Shown: positions 8,387 to 17,286 of the stretch, piece by piece
How positions within the stretch are numbered: position 1 is the stretch's first letter
Layout: each line of letters starts with the position of its first letter
DNA from: JBNGOQ01 sp050589645
GTDB lineage: Bacteria; Bacteroidota; Bacteroidia; Flavobacteriales; Flavobacteriaceae
Reading direction: 5' to 3'
Assembly (NCBI RefSeq): GCF_050589645.1
Contig: NZ_JBNGOQ010000001.1
Span: forward strand, 682,001-746,000
DNA length: 64,000 nucleotides
Notes under the pieces: generated by a model
Databases searched by the model: none
The model's input: only the letters and a program-made list of their open reading frames with translations
Told to the model about the DNA's origin: nothing
Made by a program: the position numbers and the translations under genes

Positions 8387-9802
8387 TCACTTATAACTTC
8401 TAGGAGCCAAAAAGGCGGCCGTGGTAGTCTCTATGAGTTGGTCACCACTGTACACGCCTATTCTTAACTTGTCCTTATCCCCATTAAGTGCGGCGTTGTT
8501 GATCTCTATAAACAAGGTCCCCTCGGCCAGTTCCTCGGCCAGGACCGTAAAGTGCTCATGCGTTACCAAACTGATGGTTCCGGGATGTGAGAGCAGTTCA
8601 AAACTCACATCGGCTACGTCCTTGGTCGTTTTGTTCACCAGCTTATAGGTATACACATTGCTGATGATGTTTCCCGCTTTTCGCTCGTACAACTGACCCG
8701 GTAAACGTAGAATATTGGCCTCGAGATCGTTCCGTAAAAAGAGCATGCCCACAAGCACCCCGATCAGAATGGTCAATACGGCCGTATATCCCTTTAATCG
8801 AGGGGTGAAGGTAAATTTCGCCTTTTTTTCAATATTGTCCTCACTGGCATAACGGATGAGGCCCTTGGGAAGGTTTACCTTTTCCATAATGGCATCGCAC
8901 TCGTCAATACAGGCGGTGCAGTTAACACATTCCAACTGTGTTCCATTGCGGATGTCTATGCCCGTGGGGCATACGTTTACACATTGGAAACAGTCGATAC
9001 AGTCACCATGGCCCAAGGCTTCCCGATCTTCGTTTTTTCGAAATTTCTTTCTTCCGCTTTCCCCTTCGCCTCGTTTGTGGTCGTAGGCTACCACCACCGA
9101 TTTATTGTCCAGCAGTACGCCCTGCATCCTTCCGTAGGGACAGGCAATAATACATACTTGCTCCCTGAACCAAGCAAATACAAAATAGAAAACGGCCGTA
9201 AAAATGAGCAAGGATACCAGCGTGCTTATATGCTGCAGAGGGCCGTCCGTGATATAACGGATCAGCCTGTCGCTTCCGATCAGGTAGGCCAGGAAGACAT
9301 TGGCGATAATAAAGGAAATCACAAAGAAAACGCTCCATTTAAGGACGCGCTTCCGTATTTTTTCACCGTTCCAAGCTTGCCGGTCCAAACGGATCTGGGC
9401 CCCGCGATCACCATCGATCCAATACTCTATCCTTCGGAACACCATTTCCATAAAAATGGTCTGTGGGCACATCCAACCGCAAAAGATGCGACCAAAGGCC
9501 ACGGTAAACAAGGCCACAAAAATGACCCCCGATATCATGGAAATTACAAAAAGATGAAAATCCTGTGGCCAGAACGGGAGCCCAAAAATGTTGAAACGGC
9601 GCTCCAGGACATTGAACATCAAAAATTGATGGCCATTGACCTTTATAAAGGGGGAGGCGAACAGGAACAGCAAGAGCGCATAACTGACCCATTTGCGGTA
9701 CTCATAAAAACGGCCACTGGGTTTTTTGGGAAATATCCATGCCCGTTTTCCCTCTTCATTGATCGTACCTATGGAATCCCTAAAGTTTTCGTCCATTGCC
9801 AT
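8387..9802 (-). CDS. ccoG: CcoG/FixG, ferredoxin-like cbb3 oxidase maturation protein
   Basis: 471 aa. Membrane protein with about five transmembrane segments and two [4Fe-4S] cluster motifs: 'CIDCFQCVNVCPTG' and 'CVNCTACIDECDAI'. It also has the N-terminal 'CGWMCPQTIFMEMVFRRIEYWIDG' block and a C-terminal immunoglobulin-like domain, all typical of CcoG/RdxA. In other bacteria CcoG reduces Cu(II) to Cu(I) for oxidase assembly. It lies between ccoP and ccoH. The large frame antisense to it (8984-9964) is a coding shadow. Confidence 0.95.
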   Translation of the reverse strand: MAMDENFRDSIGTINEEGKRAWIFPKKPSGRFYEYRKWVSYALLLFLFASPFIKVNGHQFLMFNVLERRFNIFGLPFWPQDFHLFVISMISGVIFVALFTVAFGRIFCGWMCPQTIFMEMVFRRIEYWIDGDRGAQIRLDRQAWNGEKIRKRVLKWSVFFVISFIIANVFLAYLIGSDRLIRYITDGPLQHISTLVSLLIFTAVFYFVFAWFREQVCIIACPYGRMQGVLLDNKSVVVAYDHKRGEGESGRKKFRKNEDREALGHGDCIDCFQCVNVCPTGIDIRNGTQLECVNCTACIDECDAIMEKVNLPKGLIRYASEDNIEKKAKFTFTPRLKGYTAVLTILIGVLVGMLFLRNDLEANILRLPGQLYERKAGNIISNVYTYKLVNKTTKDVADVSFELLSHPGTISLVTHEHFTVLAEELAEGTLFIEINNAALNGDKDKLRIGVYSGDQLIETTTAAFLAPRSYK

Positions 9803-9825
9803 TACCTAAGTTCAATTATAAACCC

Positions 9826-10779
9826 TTATTGGTTGAGGGCTACTGTGGTGGAATCGGTTTCCTGCTCGGGAACCTCTTCCGCTGGCGGTGTTTCCGTTGG
9901 CGCGTTTTCGTCTACCCAGATGTCTCCTTCCGGAGCCTTTGGATCAGCAGCCGTGGTCCCTTGAAAGGTCAATAGATAACTGGCCACTTGCGCCATTTCC
10001 GCTGGCTTAAGTGTTTGTTTCCAAGATACCATCCCCTTGCCGTCGCGACCACCTTCGGAAATGGTATTGAAGACATTTTTGATGCCCCCGCCCAGAATCC
10101 AATATTGGTCGGTCAGGTTGGGACCAATGCCCCCCCCGCCGTCGGCCATATGGCACACCACGCATTTTTCCGTAAAGATTTTCTTCCCGGCCGCAATATC
10201 CGAAGCATCCGTCAACACTTCCACAGTGTTGGCATCCACTAGGTCTTTTGCAGTCTTTTTGTACTCTTCGATCGCCAATTGGGCCGCTGCTACCTCACGG
10301 TCGTATTCCAGATCCTGGTCATAATCGTTGAAGATATGGAACCGGACCAGGTACACCACACCAAAAATGATGGTGATATAGAACATATAGACCCACCAGG
10401 GCGGCAGTTTGTTGTCCAATTCGCGAATACCGTCATAGTTGTGGTCCAGGATAATTTCGCCTTCCTGCTCAAGAGGTTTGGAGCCCAAAAGCTTTTGGTA
10501 CATTCTTTTGCCCCAGCTCCATTCCCAGCCTTTCGCTTTGGAGGCCAAATAGCGTTCCTTGGCCTCGTCCGAAAGCGTTTGGAACATAACGTTTTCAATG
10601 GATTTTAAGATCAGCTCTATGGCGATCAGTATCATTAGTACCAGAAACAGGAAAAGTTGGGTAATGGGGTATTCAATAATTGCCGGTTTTTCGCCGGAGT
10701 CTATGAAGTACTCCATAAGCGCAAATACGACAAAGAAAATTAGGGGGATACGTATCCACCAAGGTGACATATTTTTCAT
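9826..10779 (-). CDS. ccoP: CcoP, mono-haem cytochrome c subunit of cbb3 oxidase
   Basis: 317 aa. Two N-terminal membrane segments, a third at 'WWVYMFYITIIFGVVYLV', then one cytochrome c domain with 'CVVCHMADGGGGIGPNL' and a distal Met in 'GMVSWKQTL'. Only one CxxCH is present, whereas proteobacterial CcoP has two. A Pro/Glu/Thr-rich tail ends the protein. It passes electrons from periplasmic cytochromes to CcoNO. The start overlaps the ccoQ stop by 4 bases. Confidence 0.93.
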   Translation of the reverse strand: MKNMSPWWIRIPLIFFVVFALMEYFIDSGEKPAIIEYPITQLFLFLVLMILIAIELILKSIENVMFQTLSDEAKERYLASKAKGWEWSWGKRMYQKLLGSKPLEQEGEIILDHNYDGIRELDNKLPPWWVYMFYITIIFGVVYLVRFHIFNDYDQDLEYDREVAAAQLAIEEYKKTAKDLVDANTVEVLTDASDIAAGKKIFTEKCVVCHMADGGGGIGPNLTDQYWILGGGIKNVFNTISEGGRDGKGMVSWKQTLKPAEMAQVASYLLTFQGTTAADPKAPEGDIWVDENAPTETPPAEEVPEQETDSTTVALNQ

Positions 10780-10970
10780 AACGTTTCTGGTTTATTTTGG
10801 TTATTCTCCTCTAACGGAAGGTTGCTTACCTCCTTTATATATGCCTTGCTTGCGGTAAAGACCCACCAGAAAAGCAATGCGAAAAAGACAAAAAAGATCA
10901 ATAAGGATATCATGGGATAGGTGGCAATGCCCTCTATACTCTCCATATGATTTTTAACAAATTTTAGCAT
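10776..10970 (-). CDS. ccoQ: CcoQ-like small membrane subunit
   Basis: 64 aa with one transmembrane helix ('ISLLIFFVFFALLFWWVF') and a charged tail 'EVSNLPLEENNQ'. Size, topology and position between ccoNO and ccoP match CcoQ, which stabilises cbb3 oxidase. Sequence conservation of CcoQ is low, so the call rests mostly on context. The stop overlaps the ccoP start. Confidence 0.85.
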   Translation of the reverse strand: MLKFVKNHMESIEGIATYPMISLLIFFVFFALLFWWVFTASKAYIKEVSNLPLEENNQNKPETL

Positions 10971-10973
10971 GAC

Positions 10974-13175
10974 CTATTGGTTTTTTGAAATGATTTCTTC
11001 TGTTTCCTTTATCTTAATATCGGTGCCCAAACGTTGCAGATAGGCAATCAGGGCCACAATTTCACGATTCCTCATTTCCACAAAGGGCTGTCCGTTCTCC
11101 TGGGCAAACTTTTTGTCCTCTTCATAACCCTTGGCAAAGTCGGGATCCGAATACAGGTTCTGCTCTATTTTCAGGCCCTGTGCATCCATGTTGGCCTCGG
11201 CATTGGCAATATCTTCGTTGGTGTAGGGAACACCCAGGGTAACCATGGCTTCCATTTTTGCGGTAATGTCGCTTCGGTCAAGTTCGTTGCGTACCAACCA
11301 TTGGTAGGCTGGCATAATGGACCCCGATGAAGTACTCTGGGGATCGTACATATGGTTCAGGTGCCAGCTATCCGAATACTTGCCGCCTATTCTATGCAAA
11401 TCTGGCCCCGTTCGTTTGCTTCCCCATAAGAAAGGATGATCGTATACGAATTCCCCTGCCTTGGAATATTCACCATAACGTTCCACCTCACTGCGGAAAG
11501 GACGTACCATTTGGGAATGGCAGCCAACGCATCCTTCACGGATATAAAGATCACGGCCTTCCAGCTCCAAGGGAGTGTAGGGGGTTACACTGGTAATCGT
11601 GGGGATGTTGGATTTGACCAGGATGGTCGGTACGATCTGGATGATACCGCCTATCAAAATGGCTACCGTGGCCAAAATGGTAAGCTGAATGGGCTTACGC
11701 TCCAACCAGGTATGGAAGGTTTCCCCAAGCGTCCTTTTCTTGGACACCCGTGTAAGGGCTGCAGCTTCGGCCAGTTCATCCTCTACCTTGCTGCCAGAGC
11801 GTACGGTGAGCACTATATTGTAAAGCATTACGATGAATCCAACAATGTAAAGGCTACCGCCAATGGCACGCATCCAGTACATGGGGATAATCTCATTTAC
11901 GGTTTCCAGGAAGTTACCGTATACCAAAGTTCCATCTGGGTTAAAATCTTTCCACATGAGGGCCTGCGTAAATCCGGCCACGTACATGGGCAGCGCGTAC
12001 AGGATAATACCTAGCGTGCCGATCCAGAAGTGAAAGTTGGCCATGGGCCTGGAGTGAAGGCGTGTTTTGAACATTTTGGGCACCAACCAGTAGACCATTC
12101 CAAACGTAAGGAAACCGTTCCAGGCCAATGCACCTACGTGTACGTGTGCAATGATCCAATCGCTAAAGTGGGCAATGGCGTTTACGTTTTTAAGCGAAAG
12201 CATGGGCCCTTCAAAAGTGGCCATACCATATCCCGTAATAGCCACGACCATGAATTTGAGTACCGGACTGGTGCGAACCTTGTCCCAGGCTCCCCGCAGC
12301 GTCAACAATCCGTTGATCATACCTCCCCAGGAGGGAGCAATAAGCATTATGGAAAAGGCCACACCCAAATTTTGGGCCCAGTCGGGCAGGGATGAGTACA
12401 ACAAATGGTGCGGTCCTGCCCAGATATAGATGAAAATCAATGACCAAAAGTGAACGATGGACAGGCGATAGGAATATACTGGCCTATTGGCGGCCTTGGG
12501 CACAAAATAATACATAAGTCCCAGAAAGGGCGTGGTGAGGAAGAAGGCCACGGCATTGTGTCCATACCACCACTGCACCAGGGCATCCTGTACCCCGGCA
12601 TAAACCGAATAACTTTTAAGGGCGCTCACCGGAAGCTCCAAGCTGTTAAAGATATGGAGTACGGCAACGGTAACGAAGGTGGCCAAGTAAAACCAGATGG
12701 CCACGTATAAATGTCGCTGTCTTCTTTTGATCATGGTGCCGATAAGGTTCCATCCAAAGGCTACCCATACCAGCGCAATGGCAAGGTCTATGGGCCATTC
12801 TAGCTCTGCATATTCCTTGGAGGTGGTATACCCTAAGGGCAAGGTAATGGCGGCCGCCACTATAATGGCCTGCCAGCCCCAGAAGTTGAAATTACTAAGG
12901 GCATCGCTGAACATACGAGCCTTGAGCAGGCGCTGGGTGGAATAATAGACCCCGGCAAAAATGGCATTTCCTACGAACGCAAAAATGACCGCATTGGTGT
13001 GCAAGGGCCTAAGGCGACCAAAACTCAGCCAAGAAATGCCGTCGGTTACGTTGGGAAATAAAAACATAAATGCCAATAGCAGCCCTACCAGCATCCCAAT
13101 AATTCCCCAAAATAAGGTGGCGTAGAGGAACTTCTTTACGATCTTGTTATCGTAGTAAAACTGTTGTACTTCCAT
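10974..13175 (-). CDS. ccoNO: CcoNO, fused catalytic and cytochrome c subunits of cbb3 oxidase
   Basis: 733 aa. Residues 1 to about 480 form the CcoN part with about 12 to 14 helices and haem/CuB histidines in 'RPLHTNAVIFAFVGN', 'WWYGHNAVAFFLT', 'GPHHLLY' and 'HVHVGALAWNG'. The C-terminal part is CcoO: membrane anchor, 'LYIREGCVGCHSQMVRPF' with CxxCH, and 'GSIMPAYQWL' with the distal Met. The fusion of CcoN and CcoO is common in Bacteroidota. The enzyme reduces O2 with high affinity under microaerobic conditions. It is cotranscribed with ccoS (10 bases upstream) from the Fnr-type promoter near 13400. Confidence 0.97.
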   Translation of the reverse strand: MEVQQFYYDNKIVKKFLYATLFWGIIGMLVGLLLAFMFLFPNVTDGISWLSFGRLRPLHTNAVIFAFVGNAIFAGVYYSTQRLLKARMFSDALSNFNFWGWQAIIVAAAITLPLGYTTSKEYAELEWPIDLAIALVWVAFGWNLIGTMIKRRQRHLYVAIWFYLATFVTVAVLHIFNSLELPVSALKSYSVYAGVQDALVQWWYGHNAVAFFLTTPFLGLMYYFVPKAANRPVYSYRLSIVHFWSLIFIYIWAGPHHLLYSSLPDWAQNLGVAFSIMLIAPSWGGMINGLLTLRGAWDKVRTSPVLKFMVVAITGYGMATFEGPMLSLKNVNAIAHFSDWIIAHVHVGALAWNGFLTFGMVYWLVPKMFKTRLHSRPMANFHFWIGTLGIILYALPMYVAGFTQALMWKDFNPDGTLVYGNFLETVNEIIPMYWMRAIGGSLYIVGFIVMLYNIVLTVRSGSKVEDELAEAAALTRVSKKRTLGETFHTWLERKPIQLTILATVAILIGGIIQIVPTILVKSNIPTITSVTPYTPLELEGRDLYIREGCVGCHSQMVRPFRSEVERYGEYSKAGEFVYDHPFLWGSKRTGPDLHRIGGKYSDSWHLNHMYDPQSTSSGSIMPAYQWLVRNELDRSDITAKMEAMVTLGVPYTNEDIANAEANMDAQGLKIEQNLYSDPDFAKGYEEDKKFAQENGQPFVEMRNREIVALIAYLQRLGTDIKIKETEEIISKNQ

Positions 13176-13185
13176 AGTCGTGTAT

Positions 13186-13380
13186 TTAGTTCGATTGATT
13201 TTCCTGTTCCGGTTCTTCTGAATCCAGGCCTTCCTTCACCAGTTCATCCTCGAACAACATGCGTATAGAAGGGGTATAGGCATCGTCATACTGTCCGCTC
13301 CGTACAGAAAGGATAAAGGCAATAAAAAAGACGATGGCAACTACTATGCTGATGGTCAACAACACATAAATGACACTCAT
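13186..13380 (-). CDS. ccoS: CcoS, cbb3 oxidase maturation protein
   Basis: 64 aa. One N-terminal helix ('YVLLTISIVVAIVFFIAFILSV') followed by 'SGQYDDAYTPSIRMLFED', the CcoS signature where the tail starts D-D-x-x-T-P. CcoS is needed for cofactor insertion into CcoN. As first gene of the operon it starts 15 bases after the +1 predicted from the Fnr-type promoter at 13400-13442. Confidence 0.93.
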   Translation of the reverse strand: MSVIYVLLTISIVVAIVFFIAFILSVRSGQYDDAYTPSIRMLFEDELVKEGLDSEEPEQENQSN

Positions 13381-13399
13381 ACCTACCTGAATTTGGGGG

Positions 13400-13442
13400 T
13401 AAAACTACGCTCGAAGCAGCATGCATAAAATGACATTTGTCA
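13400..13442 (-). promoter_or_regulatory. Fnr/Crp-type site and -7 box for the cco operon
   Basis: Palindrome TGACATTTGTCA at 13431-13442. On the minus strand a 23-base spacer leads to the -7 box TAGTTTTA (13407 down to 13400). Predicted +1 is near 13395, placing the site at -41.5 and leaving a 15-base leader before ccoS. The geometry equals that of ten other sites in this window. Confidence 0.85.
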
Positions 13443-13542
13443 TATTATTCCTAAAAAAATGACAATAAAAAAAGGGCCTACAAATGGCCACAGGATTTGT
13501 AGTTTACAGAAGGGGCATGGCAAGGGAGTTCTACCTGAAAAC

Positions 13543-13965
13543 TTAAGCGGAGATACGTTTTTTTTCTGGGAGCAGAGACAACAGTGCCCCTACTATAATC
13601 AGGTTTTTTCCGATATACTGCCCCAAGAGCGTTGGCACTATAGGGGCATAATTGAAGGACTGCTCGCTAAAGAGGATCAAGGGCGCAAAGGTAAAGGCCA
13701 TATGGAAGAGCGCAATGATAATGATCGTTTTGCGAAATAAGTTCAAGATCAAAAAAAGACCTATACCCACCTCGAGCAATGCCAAGAGCAGGATGGAAAT
13801 ATCCGGAGGGATAAAACCAAAACTCAGTTGATCTATGGTGTCCTTGGCCAATCCTTCGGCCGGACTAAGGTGCGGGAAGAACTTTAAGGTGCCGAACCAC
13901 AGGTATACCAGCCCAATGCTAATGGCCAAGAGGTTGTTGCGGTAAATTCGTTTTATGAGTTGCAT
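13543..13965 (-). CDS. DoxX-like small membrane protein
   Basis: 140 aa with four predicted helices. The first carries 'LAISIGLVYLWFGTLKFFPHLSPAEGLA', a DoxX/DoxD-like pattern (helix, K-F, P-x-x-x-A). Two further helices follow 'ILLLALLEVGIGLFLIL'. DoxX family proteins are often tied to redox chemistry or membrane stress, with no single reaction. The gene starts 53 bases downstream of ccoI on the same strand and may be cotranscribed with it from the Fnr-type promoter. Function not known. Confidence 0.7.
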   Translation of the reverse strand: MQLIKRIYRNNLLAISIGLVYLWFGTLKFFPHLSPAEGLAKDTIDQLSFGFIPPDISILLLALLEVGIGLFLILNLFRKTIIIIALFHMAFTFAPLILFSEQSFNYAPIVPTLLGQYIGKNLIIVGALLSLLPEKKRISA

Positions 13966-14018
13966 GGCAATTTCTTAAAGCCCACCAAAGTAGTCAAAAT
14001 CATTGGGTGTGGTATTTA

Positions 14019-16394
14019 TTAATTTAATTTTCTTCCCAGTAGGTTAGTGGCCAAGGTGGTGAAAAGTACGATACTGATCGAACTCAGGGGCATCAATATG
14101 GCGGCTATGACCGGCATCAACTGGCCGGTGACCGCAAAATACAGCCCTACAACATTATAGAGCAGGGAGAGCGCAAAGCTAAGCTTAATGATCTTCATCG
14201 CTTTCTTGGACGCGGCGATGTAGTTGGGGAGTTCCTTGAACTTGGAAGCATCCAAAATACCATCACAGGCCGGTGAAAATACGTTCACGTTTTCGGATAC
14301 CGCAATACCTACATCACTTTGGGCCAATGCGCCAGCGTCATTTAGACCGTCACCCACCATGAGTACTTTTTTGCCTTGTTCCTGCAAAGAGGCGATAAAG
14401 TCTAACTTTTCCTGGGGGGTTTGATCAAAGTAAAGCGGGGTAAGCTGGGGCAAGAGTTCCTGCAGCCTTGATTTCTCACCTGCATTGTCCCCGGACAGTA
14501 CGGCCAGATCCAGTGTTTTATCCAGGGTATTAAAAACGGCGGTAATCCCCTCCCGATATTGGTTTTGAAACACGTAATACCCTTTATAGGTATCATTGCT
14601 GCTAATATGCACCGAGGTGTTTTCGGAAATTTTTTCATCCGAATGGCCCACAAAGTCCGGTGAGCCAACTTTCATTTCACTTTGGCCTTTGACCCCCTTC
14701 ACGCCTTTGCCCAAATGTTCTTGATAGTCGTCCAGGGTCATGATATTGTGCTCCGCCAAAAGCTCGTACAGGGCCCTGCTCAACGGATGATTGGATGCCC
14801 GGAGGGTATTGGCCAAGAGCCTCTGTTCCTCTGGGTTCAAAGTGACACCTTGGTAGGAGACCTTACTTTTTTGGGTGGTGGTCAGCGTTCCGGTCTTATC
14901 AAATATGGCGGTATCTACCAAAGCCAATTGTTCTACGGTCTGGGTGTCCTTCAGGTAAAACTTCCTTCGCCCGAAAATGCGTAACATATTGCCCAGGGTA
15001 AAAGGCGATGCCAGCGCAATGGCACATGGGCACGCAATGATCAGGACCGCAGTGAACACGTTCACGGCCATACTACTGTCGATAAAGAGCCAAAAGGTAG
15101 TGGCCGCAAAGGCAATGGCCAATACGGCCAGGGTAAAATGTTTTCCGATACTGTCTGTAAGGGTGCGGAAGCGGCTGTGGCGGTCTTTTTGAAAGACAGA
15201 ATTGCCCCAGAGTTGGGTAAGGTGACTTTGCGATACGGCTTTTAATACTTCTATCTCAATGGGACCATGCATTTGCTTACCTCCGGCAAAAACCCTGTCG
15301 CCCGATTCTTTTTTGAGTACTTCGGATTCTCCGGTAACAAAACTATAATCGATCTGGGCATTTCCCGTGATAAGGATCCCATCTGCCGGAATAAGTTCCC
15401 CGTTTCGAATGAGCAGGCGATCTCCCGGTGCAATGGCATAGACCTCCACGGTCTCTTCCTTTCTATTTTTTCGGATGCGGGTGACAGCAATGGGAAAGTA
15501 CGATTTATAGTCCCGCTCAAAGGACAGGAAGCCATATGTTTTTTGCTGAAAGAATTTCCCGAGCAGCAGAAAAAATATAAGACCGGTTAAACTATCAAAA
15601 AATCCGGTGCCCAGGTCCAGTGCAATTTCCAGGGTGCTTCTAATAAAAAGGGTTAAAATCCCCAGGGCGATGGGAACGTCTATATTCAATAATTTGGACC
15701 TTAGGCCCTTGTACGCAGATACCAAATAATCCCTGCCGGCATAAAAGACCACCGGGACGGAGAAAAAGAACATCAACCATCTAAAGAGGGACTTATACTG
15801 TTCCAACCAATATTCTCCTACCTCAAAATATTCGGGAAAGGAGAGGAACATCACATTGCCAAAGGCAAAGCCTGCCACACCCAATTTATAGAGTAGGCTC
15901 CTGTTCGCCTTTTTGGTAGGCTGGTCGTAGTCTTCCAAGGAGATATAGGGTTCATAGCCTATCCGGGCAAGCAAGAGGACCAGATCCTTAAGGGATAACT
16001 CTTGGGAGCGGTAGCTGATGCGTACTTTTTTTTGGGGAAAATCTACTTGGGAACTGAGGACGTCCGGGTGTAACTTGTTCAGGTTTTCCAGTACCCAAAT
16101 ACAGGAACTGCAATGGATTTGCGGAATATATAGGTTGATGATCTGATGGTCTCCATTGTTAAATTCAACTAGTCTTTCAACAATAGCGTCAGTATCGAGA
16201 AAATCGTACTTTCCCTCAATCTCCTGTGGAGTAGCACCAGCAGCCGATTGAAGTTCATAAAAATAGGATAGGTTATTACTTTGAAAAATATCATAGACCG
16301 TTCGGCATCCATGGCAACAGAAGTTTTTTCCATCGAATTCAATGGGGACTTTACCGCAATCATCACCACAATGGTAACAGGCTATCTTTCCCAT
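14019..16394 (-). CDS. ccoI: CcoI, copper-exporting P-type ATPase for cbb3 assembly
   Basis: 791 aa from ATG 16394; an ATG at 16400 is equally possible, and a longer frame would start upstream of the predicted transcript. The N-terminus has a Cys-rich 'CYHCGDDCG' region and an HMA domain with 'HCSSCIWVLENL'. The ATPase core has the ion-binding 'CPCAIALASPF', phosphorylated Asp in 'FDKTGTLT', and the hinge 'MVGDGLNDAGAL'. The P1B ATPase CcoI/FixI supplies copper for CcoN CuB. It is transcribed divergently from fnr through the shared palindrome at 16449. Confidence 0.93.
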   Translation of the reverse strand: MGKIACYHCGDDCGKVPIEFDGKNFCCHGCRTVYDIFQSNNLSYFYELQSAAGATPQEIEGKYDFLDTDAIVERLVEFNNGDHQIINLYIPQIHCSSCIWVLENLNKLHPDVLSSQVDFPQKKVRISYRSQELSLKDLVLLLARIGYEPYISLEDYDQPTKKANRSLLYKLGVAGFAFGNVMFLSFPEYFEVGEYWLEQYKSLFRWLMFFFSVPVVFYAGRDYLVSAYKGLRSKLLNIDVPIALGILTLFIRSTLEIALDLGTGFFDSLTGLIFFLLLGKFFQQKTYGFLSFERDYKSYFPIAVTRIRKNRKEETVEVYAIAPGDRLLIRNGELIPADGILITGNAQIDYSFVTGESEVLKKESGDRVFAGGKQMHGPIEIEVLKAVSQSHLTQLWGNSVFQKDRHSRFRTLTDSIGKHFTLAVLAIAFAATTFWLFIDSSMAVNVFTAVLIIACPCAIALASPFTLGNMLRIFGRRKFYLKDTQTVEQLALVDTAIFDKTGTLTTTQKSKVSYQGVTLNPEEQRLLANTLRASNHPLSRALYELLAEHNIMTLDDYQEHLGKGVKGVKGQSEMKVGSPDFVGHSDEKISENTSVHISSNDTYKGYYVFQNQYREGITAVFNTLDKTLDLAVLSGDNAGEKSRLQELLPQLTPLYFDQTPQEKLDFIASLQEQGKKVLMVGDGLNDAGALAQSDVGIAVSENVNVFSPACDGILDASKFKELPNYIAASKKAMKIIKLSFALSLLYNVVGLYFAVTGQLMPVIAAILMPLSSISIVLFTTLATNLLGRKLN

Positions 16395-16417
16395 ACACAT
16401 TTGCTTACTACCTGCTG

Positions 16418-16491
16418 CAAAGGTGCAAACCACTTCTTGCTAAAAACATGATATATATCAGTTTTTCTTTCTATATGGAAGGTTACCTTTG
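16418..16491. promoter_or_regulatory. Bidirectional Fnr-type site between ccoI and fnr
   Basis: Perfect palindrome TGATATATATCA at 16449-16460. On the plus strand a 23-base spacer precedes TACCTTTG (16484-16491), predicting +1 at 16496, 21 bases before the fnr ATG. On the minus strand a 23-base spacer precedes CACCTTTG (16425 down to 16418), predicting +1 at 16413, 13 to 19 bases before ccoI. One site is therefore placed at -41.5 for both genes. Confidence 0.88.
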
Positions 16492-16516
16492 CGCGTCAGG
16501 TAAAACCTCTAGGACT

Positions 16517-17206
16517 ATGGAAAGTAGGTGTGAAAATTGTATCATCCGTCAGTTTAATTCCTTACGCGCCATGAGCAAGGAAGAATTGAAAAGAGTTTCC
16601 GATACCAAAACCACCAAAATTATCAAAAAAGGGGCTTCCATTTTCCAGGAAGGCGAAAAACTGAACGGTGTTTTCTGTGTGCGCAATGGTGTTTCCAAAC
16701 TTTCCAAACTCAGTGCAAACGGCAAAGACCAGATTGTAAAATTGGCCACTAAAGGGGAGGTAATAGGGCAACGTTCCGTCGTGGCGGATGAGTGTACCAA
16801 TCTGAGCGCTGTGGCTGTCAGCGATATGGAAATGTGTTTTATTCCCAAGGACACTATCCTTTCCACAATGCACAAAAACCCCGATTTTACCCTAGAAGTC
16901 CTTCGGCATATGGCCCATGACCTTCGGGAAGCCGATGACGTGATTGTGAACATCTCCCAAAAGACCGTAAAACAGCGTATGGCAGAGGCGCTTTTGTACC
17001 TAAAAAGTAATTTTGGGGAGGATGCGGATGGTTTTCTGGCCCTCACCCTATCCCGTGAGGATATTGCCAACGTGGTGGGCACCGCCACTGAATCTACCAT
17101 TCGTATCATTTCGGAATTCAAAAAGAAAGGCTTCATTACCACTTCTGGCAAGAAGATTGCCATTGCCCATGAAAAAAAACTCAGGGACTTAGCGTCCGGT
17201 TTCTAG
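16517..17206 (+). CDS. Fnr/Crp-family transcription regulator
   Basis: 229 aa from ATG 16517, the start that fits the predicted +1 at 16496. Residues 30 to 140 form the cyclic-nucleotide-binding type barrel. The C-terminal winged helix has the recognition helix 'ATESTIRIISEFKKKG', with E192 and R196 in the positions that read TGA in Fnr and Crp. The N-terminus has C5-x2-C8 ('CENC') and further Cys at 54, 93 and 107, so an Fe-S cluster is possible, though the spacing is not that of E. coli Fnr. The adjacent copies of TGA-N6-TCA, including one upstream of itself, suggest it is a low-oxygen activator with autoregulation. Confidence 0.92.
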   Translation: MESRCENCIIRQFNSLRAMSKEELKRVSDTKTTKIIKKGASIFQEGEKLNGVFCVRNGVSKLSKLSANGKDQIVKLATKGEVIGQRSVVADECTNLSAVAVSDMEMCFIPKDTILSTMHKNPDFTLEVLRHMAHDLREADDVIVNISQKTVKQRMAEALLYLKSNFGEDADGFLALTLSREDIANVVGTATESTIRIISEFKKKGFITTSGKKIAIAHEKKLRDLASGF

Positions 17207-17216
17207 ATCCATAACC

Positions 17217-17259
17217 TGACATAAGTCATAGTTTTCACTTTGGACCCTACCTATTTTTA
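17217..17259 (+). promoter_or_regulatory. Fnr-type site and -7 box for the first usp gene
   Basis: TGACATAAGTCA at 17217-17228, 23-base spacer, TATTTTTA at 17252-17259. Predicted +1 near 17264, 23 bases before the ATG at 17287. Confidence 0.85.
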
Positions 17260-17286
17260 CCCCTATAAATTATTCAAGAAATTGCC

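Noticed and set aside
8984..9964. Long open frame (326 aa) on the plus strand
   Set aside because: It lies antisense to ccoG and the end of ccoP, both with clear domain motifs, and its translation shows no fold or signal. A coding shadow.
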